A program made the position numbers and the translations under genes. Below the pieces are notes generated by a model. It saw only the letters and a list, made by a program, of their open reading frames with translations, had not been told where the DNA came from and did not search any database. DNA of 19,776 nucleotides from an uncultured Faecalibacterium sp. (GTDB lineage: Bacteria > Bacillota > Clostridia > Oscillospirales > Ruminococcaceae): NCBI GenBank assembly GCA_934561485.1, contig CAKTGS010000035.1:1-19776 (forward strand), given 5' to 3'. Position 1 is the first letter of the stretch; each line of letters starts with the position of its first letter. Positions 13,855-19,776 of this stretch are shown piece after piece.

Positions 13855-14535
13855 TTATGCACCCTGGAACACAAAACCGCCAATGTCCGGTTCGTAGCCT
13901 TCTTCGGCTGCGCGCTGGATCTGATACAGCATTCCGCCTTCCACGGTCAGGCTTTCGCCGCCGGCGTAGCCATTGACATCGTAGGTGGCGTAATCAAAGC
14001 TGGCAGCATTGGCAGCATACCAGTGTATATCGGTGCTGTCCCAGGTGTCAACGGCAAGAGGAGTCATGGTGTCCCAGGTATCAAAAGCAAGAGACCCGGT
14101 GCTTTTGCCGGTGCTGCCGTGGCGGGTGCGGGTGATCACAGTGCCTGCGGGCACGGTCCACACCACAGACTGGTTCTTGGGGCCGGCTTTGTTGTCGGTC
14201 CGGCGCTGGACGCCCTGCAGCGGCTGGGAGAGGGTGTAGGTGTCGGTCACGGTATCCTGTTGGCCGGTGGAAAGACGTTCGCCGCCTGTGTACAGGGTGC
14301 GGGTCTCAAGGCTGACGGTGATGGTATTGGTGCCCACGCGGTAGTTCACCGTCTGGGTCACGGCCTCCATGGCCGTCTGATCATTTACATGCCAGGTATC
14401 AGCGGAGGTCACGGAATAAGTGTCCGGCTTTTTTGCCGCATGGGCGCTGGGCAGAAAGTTGCTGCCCAGCAGCAGACCTGCAGCGGCAAAGGCGGTACCC
14501 TGCAGAAAGGTGCGCCGGGAAAATGCATTCGTCAT
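13855..14535 (-). CDS. Exported protein with Tat signal peptide, function unknown (second of pair)
   Basis: A 226-residue protein. The N-terminus is a twin-arginine signal: S-R7-R8-T-F-L, a hydrophobic AFAAAGLLLG, and a probable signal peptidase site after AHA (33). The mature part is rich in Thr, Val, Tyr and Trp, with alternating patterns suggesting beta structure. It contains a repeated TWD element (TWDTMTPLAVDTWD) and only a few positively charged clusters. It is a diverged paralogue of the upstream gene: YRVGTN aligns with YKVGSN, TDTYTL with KHTYTL, VPAGT with VPAGT, and LTVEGGMLY with YTVEPGSLY. The mature part has no cysteine and I see no cofactor motif. AAGGAGG precedes the ATG, and the gene starts 21 bases after its neighbour's stop, so they form an operon. 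I do not recognise the family. Confidence 0.8.
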   Translation of the reverse strand: MTNAFSRRTFLQGTAFAAAGLLLGSNFLPSAHAAKKPDTYSVTSADTWHVNDQTAMEAVTQTVNYRVGTNTITVSLETRTLYTGGERLSTGQQDTVTDTYTLSQPLQGVQRRTDNKAGPKNQSVVWTVPAGTVITRTRHGSTGKSTGSLAFDTWDTMTPLAVDTWDSTDIHWYAANAASFDYATYDVNGYAGGESLTVEGGMLYQIQRAAEEGYEPDIGGFVFQGA

Positions 14536-14556
14536 GGTTTTGTCCTCCTTGGCGGG

Positions 14557-15186
14557 TTATTCGGCGCAGAAATAAACGTGTTCCCGTACATCGTCAAAGT
14601 CATCGTTGCCCCAGATCATGGTGCCGTACAGGCTGCCCGGCTCCACAGTATAGGTGTTGGGGCCGGTGGCATCGGCTGCATCGCTGTCCAGATAGGTCGG
14701 GTTGTCGGAGTACCGGCTTTCCACGCTGGCCTTGACGTCTGCCAGCGTCTTGCCGGGGAAGGGCAGCAGGAACATGCCGTCCTCGCTCAGGGTCACATCG
14801 GTGCCGGCGGGCACGTAGAACACGGTGTAGGTCACATCGGTGCGGATGGATGCGTTGTAGGGCTCGTGCACCACCAGCTGCTCCACACGGGACACATCGC
14901 TGGTGAGGGTATAGGTGTGCTTGTCCTCAAACTTTTCGATCGCTTTGCCGCTTACCGTATTTTTATAGGTGGTCTCTGCTTTGATGACATTGGAGCCGAC
15001 CTTATAGCGCAGAGTCACGCTGGTGCTCAGCGTCTGGGTGCTGCTCACATTGGTCGAGTAGCTCTCGGTGAACTTTTCATCGGCGGCGGCAAGGGCACTG
15101 GGCGCAAGATCGCTGCCCAGCAGCAGACCGGCAGCGGCAAAAGCGGCACCCTGCAGAAAGGTGCGCCGGGAAAATGCATTCGTCAT
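14557..15186 (-). CDS. Exported protein with Tat signal peptide, function unknown (first of pair)
   Basis: A 209-residue protein whose first 25 residues are identical to those of the next gene except residue 13 (Ala for Thr). The twin arginines are at 7-8 (SRRTFLQG) and a likely cleavage site follows ALA (33). The mature part is predicted beta-rich and acidic, with VPAGTDVTL near the middle, a short GKTLADVKASVESRYSD stretch that reads as one helix, and an Asp-rich C-terminus. A single cysteine lies three residues from the end. It shares only scattered motifs with its partner beyond the signal peptide. GGAGG lies about 9 bases before the ATG at 15186. First gene of the pair, behind a good promoter. 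Family not recognised. Confidence 0.8.
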   Translation of the reverse strand: MTNAFSRRTFLQGAAFAAAGLLLGSDLAPSALAAADEKFTESYSTNVSSTQTLSTSVTLRYKVGSNVIKAETTYKNTVSGKAIEKFEDKHTYTLTSDVSRVEQLVVHEPYNASIRTDVTYTVFYVPAGTDVTLSEDGMFLLPFPGKTLADVKASVESRYSDNPTYLDSDAADATGPNTYTVEPGSLYGTMIWGNDDFDDVREHVYFCAE

Positions 15187-15233
15187 GATTCAAAACCTCC
15201 AAAGCTTTTTTGGGGTACAGAATACCCGGTTCC

Positions 15234-15263
15234 ATTTTATTCCAACCACTGCCGCCAAGTCAA
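15234..15263 (-). promoter_or_regulatory. Promoter of the Tat-signal gene pair
   Basis: On the minus strand TTGACT (15263-15258), 18-bp spacer, TAAAAT (15239-15234), with a start near 15226. A TATTCT slightly downstream (15224-15219) is an alternative -10 but lacks a well-placed -35. Confidence 0.55.
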
Positions 15264-15368
15264 GAGCCGCAGAACATAATGGTTCTGATTTTGGAAGAAT
15301 GTCGAAAATCCGGGGCAGAAACCGGCGTACTGCACAAGCCGGACGGCAGGGCAGGGCCATTTTTGCAA

Positions 15369-15397
15369 TTTACAAAACCGGCCAAAGCGGCTATACT
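15369..15397 (+). promoter_or_regulatory. Promoter of recD2
   Basis: TTTACA (15369-15374), 17-bp spacer, TATACT (15392-15397), with GCGGC just before the -10. Confidence 0.72.
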
Positions 15398-15438
15398 GTA
15401 TTATATATGCAAATCCGCGGGCAAAGGAGGTGGACAGC

Positions 15439-17664
15439 ATGGCAGAGCAGGAGCTGGAACAGATCGAAGGCACCGTGGAGGATATCATCTACGAGAACGC
15501 CGACAACGGCTACACCGTGTTTGAGGTGTCCGGCGGCGGTGTGCTTACCGTGGTGTGCGGCATTGTGGGTGAACTGCACGCAGGCGAGAGCGTGATCTGC
15601 CGGGGCCGGTACGAGAACCACGCCACCTACGGGCGGCAGTTCCACGCACAGGAGTGCGAAACGGATATGCCCAAGGATCTGGAAGCGGTGTATGCCTTCC
15701 TGGCCAGCCGTTCGCTGCCCTACATCGGTGCCAAGACAGCCGACAAGATCCTGGACAAGTTCGGGGCCGAAGCACTGGAAGTGATTGCCAACGACCCCGC
15801 CCGCCTGTGCCAGATCCCCGGCATCTCGCCGGACAAGGCCGACCGCATCCAGCAGGAGTTTAAGCGGATGTTTGGGATGCGGGAACTGATCGCCTATCTG
15901 GCTCAGTTCGAGATCAGCCCCCGCAAGGCGATGGAGGTGTTCCGCAGCTTTGGTGTGGGGGCCATGCAGGCCATTTCGGCCAACCCCTATCTGCTGTGCG
16001 GGGAGCCGCTGCAGCTGGATTTCCGCCATGCGGACAGCATCGCCCAGTATTACCATATGGAAGGGGACTGCGCCCAGCGGCTGGAAGCTGCCCTGCTGCG
16101 CACCCTGCGCCACAACGCGGGCAACGGCCACACCTGCCTGCCCCGCACCCAGCTGTTGGAAACGGCTTCCAACTTCATCCATCAGCCGCCGGAAAAACTG
16201 GCCTGTGCGCTGGACAAGTGCATTGAAACCGGGGAACTGTGTGTCAAATTGTTTGACGGCACACCGTACATTTACCTGCCGGATCTGCTGGCTGCCGAGC
16301 AGGACATTGCCCATCGGCTGGGCATTCTGGCCAAGCGCGGCAAAAACACGGCCTGCGATCTGGACAAAAACATCCAGATTCTGGAACTGACCCAGGGCTT
16401 TGCCTATGCGCCCCTGCAAAAGGAAGCCATCCGCAAGGCCATGACTGAGAACTGCCTGGTGCTCACCGGCGGCCCAGGCACCGGCAAGACCACTACGGTC
16501 AACGCCATTCTGCAGCTGTTGGAAAATCAGGCCGAGCGGGTGGCCCTGTGCGCCCCTACGGGCCGGGCAGCCAAGCGGCTCAGCGAGCTGACCGGCCGCA
16601 AGGCCAGTACCATTCACCGCCTGCTGGAAGTGGATTACACCGGCGGCGTGGTCAGCTTTATCCACAACGACAAGAACCTGCTCAAGTGCGATGTGGTCAT
16701 TCTGGACGAGATGAGCATGGTGGACGTCAAGCTGTTTCAGGCGCTGGTCACGGCTCTGCGCTACAGCTGCCGCATCATTATGGTGGGCGATGCCGACCAG
16801 CTGCCCAGCGTAGGCCCCGGCAACATTCTGGGCGAGGTCATCCGCTCCGGGTGTGTGCCCACCGTGTGCCTGAACGAGATCTTCCGGCAGGCCAAGCGCA
16901 GCCTGATCGTGGAAAACGCCCACCATATCATCTCCGGGGAGCCGCTGCAGAAGGGCGGCAAAACGGACGACTTCTTTTTTCTGGAAGCGGACGGCGATGC
17001 CGCCCAGAAGCTGGTGTGCGACCTGGTAACCACCCGGCTGCCCCGCAGCTACGGGTTCGACCCCATCCGGGACATTCAGGTGCTGTGCCCCACCAAGCTT
17101 GGCCCCACCGGCACCCAGGCACTGAACGTGGAACTGCAGAACCTGCTCAACCCGGCCCAGAAGGGAAAACCTCAGCTGCAAAGCGCAGCCCGGGTGTTCC
17201 GGGTGGGCGACAAGGTGATGCAGGTGCGCAACAACTACGAGATCGTGTGGCAGCGCATCGGCGGGGAACAGGGCGTGGGAGCCTACAACGGCGACATTGG
17301 CATTGTGGAATCCATCAACACCCGGGACCGTTCCATGGTGGTGCGCATGGACGACCGGCGGCTGGTGTACCCGGCCGAGAACCTCAACGAACTGGAGATC
17401 GCCTACGCCATCACGGTGCACAAGAGCCAGGGCAGCGAGTTCCCGGCGGTGATCCTGCCGGTGGCGCAGGTGCCGCCCCGCCTTTGCTACCGCAACCTGT
17501 TCTACACCGGCGTGACCCGTGCCCGCAGGTTGTGCATTGTGGCAGGCCGCCGCGATGTGGTGAACCGTATGATGGGCAACATCCGCCAGAACCTGCGCTA
17601 CAGCGGACTGTGCGCCCTGCTGCAGGCAGAGTGCCCGCCAGAGCAGATGGAAGCAGCAGAGTGA
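15439..17664 (+). CDS. recD2: RecD2-type ATP-dependent DNA helicase
   Basis: A 741-residue superfamily 1B 5'-3' helicase that acts alone in DNA repair; no RecB or RecC is nearby. An N-terminal OB-like domain (about 1-75) and helix-hairpin-helix segments (about 85-215, with LPYIGAKTADKIL and IPGISPDKADRI) are followed by the motor. Motor motifs are Walker A GGPGTGKT (344-351), motif Ia CAPTGRAAKRLSE, Walker B ILDEMSMVD (421-429), motif III GDADQLPSVGPG (450-461), the C-terminal YAITVHKSQGSEF, and motif VI FYTGVTRARR. Length is typical of RecD2/YrrC. The ATG at 15439 has AAAGGAGG 8 bases upstream; the GTG at 15430 overlaps that site and is rejected. No clear terminator follows, so some read-through into mreB is possible. 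Confidence 0.95.
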   Translation: MAEQELEQIEGTVEDIIYENADNGYTVFEVSGGGVLTVVCGIVGELHAGESVICRGRYENHATYGRQFHAQECETDMPKDLEAVYAFLASRSLPYIGAKTADKILDKFGAEALEVIANDPARLCQIPGISPDKADRIQQEFKRMFGMRELIAYLAQFEISPRKAMEVFRSFGVGAMQAISANPYLLCGEPLQLDFRHADSIAQYYHMEGDCAQRLEAALLRTLRHNAGNGHTCLPRTQLLETASNFIHQPPEKLACALDKCIETGELCVKLFDGTPYIYLPDLLAAEQDIAHRLGILAKRGKNTACDLDKNIQILELTQGFAYAPLQKEAIRKAMTENCLVLTGGPGTGKTTTVNAILQLLENQAERVALCAPTGRAAKRLSELTGRKASTIHRLLEVDYTGGVVSFIHNDKNLLKCDVVILDEMSMVDVKLFQALVTALRYSCRIIMVGDADQLPSVGPGNILGEVIRSGCVPTVCLNEIFRQAKRSLIVENAHHIISGEPLQKGGKTDDFFFLEADGDAAQKLVCDLVTTRLPRSYGFDPIRDIQVLCPTKLGPTGTQALNVELQNLLNPAQKGKPQLQSAARVFRVGDKVMQVRNNYEIVWQRIGGEQGVGAYNGDIGIVESINTRDRSMVVRMDDRRLVYPAENLNELEIAYAITVHKSQGSEFPAVILPVAQVPPRLCYRNLFYTGVTRARRLCIVAGRRDVVNRMMGNIRQNLRYSGLCALLQAECPPEQMEAAE

Positions 17665-17720
17665 GGGCAGGCCGGCGGGGCGCTTTCTCCGCGAACAGCC
17701 CGGGACTCCATCAAAATTTG

Positions 17721-17749
17721 TATACATTTTGCCGCAACTATGTTATACT
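17721..17749 (+). promoter_or_regulatory. Promoter of mreB
   Basis: TATACA (17721-17726), 17-bp spacer, TATACT (17744-17749). The -35 matches consensus at four of six positions. Confidence 0.6.
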
Positions 17750-17767
17750 ATAAAACAGTATGTTTCC

Positions 17768-17786
17768 GGCCCGGAGCTGCCGGGCC
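17768..17786 (+). other. GC-rich hairpin in the mreB leader
   Basis: GGCCCGG (17768-17774) pairs perfectly with CCGGGCC (17780-17786), followed by TTTA. It lies downstream of the mreB promoter and upstream of its ribosome site. The short U tract makes it at best a weak terminator, possibly the end of recD2 read-through or a leader element. Confidence 0.45.
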
Positions 17787-17823
17787 TTTACGATAGAGGA
17801 AGAGAGAAAGGAACAAACGATTT

Positions 17824-18849
17824 ATGGCACAGAACGATATTGGCATCGACCTTGGCACCACCACCATCATCATTGCGCAGGAGGGTAAGGGCGTTGTGCT
17901 CAACCAGCCCAGCGTGGTGGCTATGGACACCCGCAAGAACTCCGTGCTGGAGGCGGGCGACAAGGCCCTGGCCATGGTGGGCCGCACCCCCAATTACATT
18001 TCCGCTATTTTCCCGCTGAAGGACGGCGTGATCAGCGACCACACCATGACCCGGGAGCTGATCTGCCGCTTTGTCAAGCAGGTGTACAGCTCCCACATGG
18101 TCAAACCCCGGGTGGCTGTGTGCGTGCCCGCCGCCATCACCGGCATTGAAAGCGATGCCGTGGTGGAAGCTGTGGTGGCTGCCGGTGCCCGTCAGGTGTA
18201 CCTGATCGATGAACCGATCGCCGCTGCCCTGGGTTCCGGCATCGACATCACCCAGCCGGACGGCCGCATGATCATTGACATTGGCGGCGGCACCACGGAC
18301 ATTGCCGTGCTGAGCCTGGGCGGCAAGGTCAAGGCCACCAGTGTGCGGGTGGCCGGCAACCACTACGATGACGAGATCCTCAAGCATGTGCGCAACAAGT
18401 TCAGCATTGCCATTGGCCAGCGCACCGCTGAGGAACTGAAAAAGCATGTGGCCTGCTGCCCCCAGAAAACCGATTTCCACGAGACCATGGAGATCAAAGG
18501 CCGCAGCCTGCTCACCGGCCTGCCGGTGCGCGTGACTGTTTCCACCGATGATCTGTACGAGCCGGTGATGATGCTCAGCGAGCAGATTGGCAGCGCAGCC
18601 CACCAGGTGCTGGAAAAGACTCCGCCGGAACTGGCCGGCGATATCTACCGCAATGGTGTGATGCTTACCGGCGGCGGTGCCCAGCTGCACGGCCTGACCG
18701 AGTATCTGTCCCAGGAGCTGAAGGTGGAAGTGACCGTTTCGCCCGACCCCGTAAACTGCGTGGCCCTGGGCACGGCACAGAGCCTTTCCATCGGTGATAA
18801 GCTGGAAACCGGCTTTATGGACGCTACCCCGCGTGTGGGCCGCCGCTGA
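17824..18849 (+). CDS. mreB: MreB/Mbl family rod-shape actin homologue
   Basis: A 341-residue actin-like protein that polymerises under the membrane and guides side-wall peptidoglycan synthesis. The first phosphate loop GIDLGTTT (7-14), the second phosphate motif IIDIGGGTTDIAVLSLGG (about 154-171) and the adenosine motif VMLTGGGAQLHGL near the C-terminus are intact, and DEPIAAALGSG fits the MreB family. Length is normal. An AAAGGAA site is about 10 bases before the ATG. The gene stands alone; mreC and mreD do not follow, as they do in classical mreBCD clusters, so Mbl or a solo MreB is equally possible. The next genes belong to a Na+ pump with its own promoter. Confidence 0.9.
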   Translation: MAQNDIGIDLGTTTIIIAQEGKGVVLNQPSVVAMDTRKNSVLEAGDKALAMVGRTPNYISAIFPLKDGVISDHTMTRELICRFVKQVYSSHMVKPRVAVCVPAAITGIESDAVVEAVVAAGARQVYLIDEPIAAALGSGIDITQPDGRMIIDIGGGTTDIAVLSLGGKVKATSVRVAGNHYDDEILKHVRNKFSIAIGQRTAEELKKHVACCPQKTDFHETMEIKGRSLLTGLPVRVTVSTDDLYEPVMMLSEQIGSAAHQVLEKTPPELAGDIYRNGVMLTGGGAQLHGLTEYLSQELKVEVTVSPDPVNCVALGTAQSLSIGDKLETGFMDATPRVGRR

Positions 18850-18858
18850 TCCGGCACC

Positions 18859-18907
18859 ATTTGTCCATTTGACTGCACAAAGCGGCAGGGAGAAAATTTG
18901 TCCATTT
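18859..18907. promoter_or_regulatory. Exact 12-bp direct repeat upstream of the decarboxylase promoter
   Basis: ATTTGTCCATTT occurs at 18859-18870 and again at 18896-18907, 37 bp apart and directly upstream of the -35 box at 18911. Such tandem sites often bind an activator or repressor. No known motif recognised. Confidence 0.45.
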
Positions 18908-18910
18908 TTG

Positions 18911-18939
18911 TTGAATTAAATGGGAAAATAAGGTATAAT
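18911..18939 (+). promoter_or_regulatory. Promoter of the sodium-pump decarboxylase operon
   Basis: TTGAAT (18911-18916), 17-bp spacer, perfect TATAAT (18934-18939). An inverted repeat TGGGAA (18921-18926) / TTCCCA (18941-18946) straddles the -10 box, a typical repressor position. Confidence 0.78.
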
Positions 18940-19006
18940 ATTCCCAAATTGTTTTGCGGCAGGCATGGTGTCCGCCGCGATCCATACAGAAACAGGAGGA
19001 AAACCC

Positions 19007-19360
19007 ATGGATTTAGGTTTTGACGTAGTCGTTACCCTTACCGGTATCGTACTGGTGTTCTTGATCCTTGTGCTGCTGATGGCTATCATCACGCTGGAAG
19101 GCAAGATCTTTGACGGCCTGGCCAGCAAGAAAAAGGCTGCTGCCTCCAAGCCTGCCGCCCCTGCAAAGCCCGCTGCTCCCGTGCAGCAGGCCGCCGCACC
19201 GGCTCCCCAGGTGGAAGAGGGCATTCCCGGCGATGTGGTGGCTGCCATTATGGCTGCCATTTACGCAATGGGCAATGGCAAGTACACCCTCAAGGCTGTG
19301 CGCCGCGGCACCAATGGCTGGGGCAAGGCCGGTGTCAACGACACCACTGCCCCGTTTTAA
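19007..19360 (+). CDS. Na+-translocating decarboxylase, gamma (OadG-like) subunit
   Basis: A 117-residue protein with one N-terminal membrane helix (about 8-30), a Lys patch, an Ala/Pro/Gln-rich linker (about 43-69), and a short C-terminal domain ending GWGKAGVNDTTAPF. This is the layout of OadG/MmdD subunits, which hold the soluble carboxyltransferase on the membrane pump. AGGAGGA precedes the ATG. An in-frame ATG upstream (18965) has no ribosome site. The beta-subunit gene begins 15 bases later, in the same operon. The substrate (oxaloacetate, methylmalonyl-CoA or glutaconyl-CoA) depends on the carboxyltransferase gene, which is outside the window. Confidence 0.82.
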   Translation: MDLGFDVVVTLTGIVLVFLILVLLMAIITLEGKIFDGLASKKKAAASKPAAPAKPAAPVQQAAAPAPQVEEGIPGDVVAAIMAAIYAMGNGKYTLKAVRRGTNGWGKAGVNDTTAPF

Positions 19361-19375
19361 CACAGGAGGAAGAAC

Positions 19376-19776
19376 ATGACACAGTTTATTGATACTCTGG
19401 TCGGTATTTTCCAAAGTTCCGGCTTTGCACGCTTTGGCGAGCCAGGCGGCTGGCTGTACGCGGTCATGATCTGCGTGGGCTGCTTTTTGCTGTATCTGGC
19501 CATCGTGAAGGAATTTGAACCCCTGATCCTGCTGCCCATGGCATTTGGCATGATCCTGGCAAACCTGCCGGGCAGCGGCATCATCCACATGGAATACTTC
19601 GTTGGCGATGGCCTGGAACACCCCCTGTGGGTGCAGATCCTGAACAACGGCGGTCTGGCTGATATGCTGTACATGGGCGTTAAGCTGGGCATTTACCCCC
19701 CGCTGATCTTCCTGGGCATCGGCACCATGACCGACTTTGCTCCGCTGATCTCCAACCCCAAGAGCCTGCTGCTGGG
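19376..19776 (+). CDS. Na+-translocating decarboxylase, beta subunit (N-terminal part)
   Basis: The first 133 codons of the membrane beta subunit (OadB/GcdB/MmdB family), cut by the window end. This subunit decarboxylates carboxybiotin and moves Na+ out of the cell. Visible family features are the N-terminal amphipathic segment, a first helix (about 27-43), KEFEPLILLPMAFGMILANLP, LYMGVKLGIYPPLIFLGIG, and TDFAPLISNPKSLLLG, which matches the conserved TDFGPLIANPKTLLLG stretch. An AGGAGGA site lies a few bases before the ATG, just after the gamma-subunit stop. Confidence 0.92.
   Translation, partial: MTQFIDTLVGIFQSSGFARFGEPGGWLYAVMICVGCFLLYLAIVKEFEPLILLPMAFGMILANLPGSGIIHMEYFVGDGLEHPLWVQILNNGGLADMLYMGVKLGIYPPLIFLGIGTMTDFAPLISNPKSLLL

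Noticed and set aside
13735..15279. Open frame of 514 codons on the plus strand opposite the Tat-signal pair
   Set aside because: The minus-strand genes have proper starts, ribosome sites, signal peptides, a promoter and a terminator; the plus-strand product is Gly/His/Ala-rich without domains.
15187..15368. Possible small gene in the recD2/Tat intergenic region
   Set aside because: Short open frames here have no ribosome site and overlap both promoters.
15430..15438. GTG start for recD2 three codons upstream
   Set aside because: It overlaps the Shine-Dalgarno sequence used by ATG 15439.
15391..17727. Open frame of 778 codons on the minus strand opposite recD2
   Set aside because: It is the antisense of a complete, motif-rich RecD2 gene. 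Its product is a His/Gln/Val-rich composition typical of antisense translations of GC-rich genes, with no domain.
1..19776. CRISPR array, tRNA, insertion sequence or prophage
   Set aside because: No regularly spaced repeats, cloverleaf, transposase or integrase seen on either strand.

Overview
The window looks like chromosomal core sequence from a GC-rich (high 50s % by eye) Gram-positive anaerobe of the Clostridia. Support comes from the strong AGGAGG ribosome sites, the DUF1836, DegV, RecD2 and prokaryotic-RING/DUF2628 families, the solo MreB, and the start of a Na+-pumping decarboxylase operon. Faecalibacterium or a close Oscillospiraceae relative is my best guess, but that is inference. 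I see no rRNA, tRNA, insertion sequence, prophage or CRISPR array.

Layout. Positions 1-340 hold a divergent promoter region between rpsF (ribosomal protein bS6, leaving on the left) and a CPA2-type cation/proton antiporter. Next come a minus-strand pair (zinc-finger/RING membrane protein followed by galU), then prfB (release factor 2) on the plus strand with a structured leader. A minus-strand DUF1836 regulator and a plus-strand degV (fatty-acid-binding protein) diverge from back-to-back promoters. A cardiolipin synthase follows, with a lipoprotein built from a duplicated unit. Positions 9516-15186 are all minus strand: a MATE exporter with an attenuator-like leader, a complete polar amino acid ABC importer (binding protein, permease, ATPase), and two tandem exported proteins with near-identical Tat signal peptides. 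The right end is plus strand: recD2, mreB, and the first two genes (gamma and beta subunits) of a sodium-translocating decarboxylase. The beta subunit is cut by the window edge.

Functional themes are membrane and envelope maintenance (degV and cls for lipids, galU for UDP-glucose, mreB for shape), ion homeostasis (antiporter plus Na+ pump, which could work on the same sodium gradient), nutrient uptake, drug or metabolite export, and basic information processing (S6, RF2, RecD2).

The least explained parts are: the two Tat-signal proteins at 13855-15186, whose export signals are 72/75 identical in DNA while the mature parts have diverged; the MATE leader, with an intrinsic terminator and two overlapping short reading frames starting at or near the predicted transcription start; the prfB leader with two mutually exclusive pairings; the RING/DUF2628 membrane protein upstream of galU; and the repeats at the promoters of the ABC importer and the decarboxylase operon. 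Promoter and terminator calls were made by eye, without folding or scoring software.
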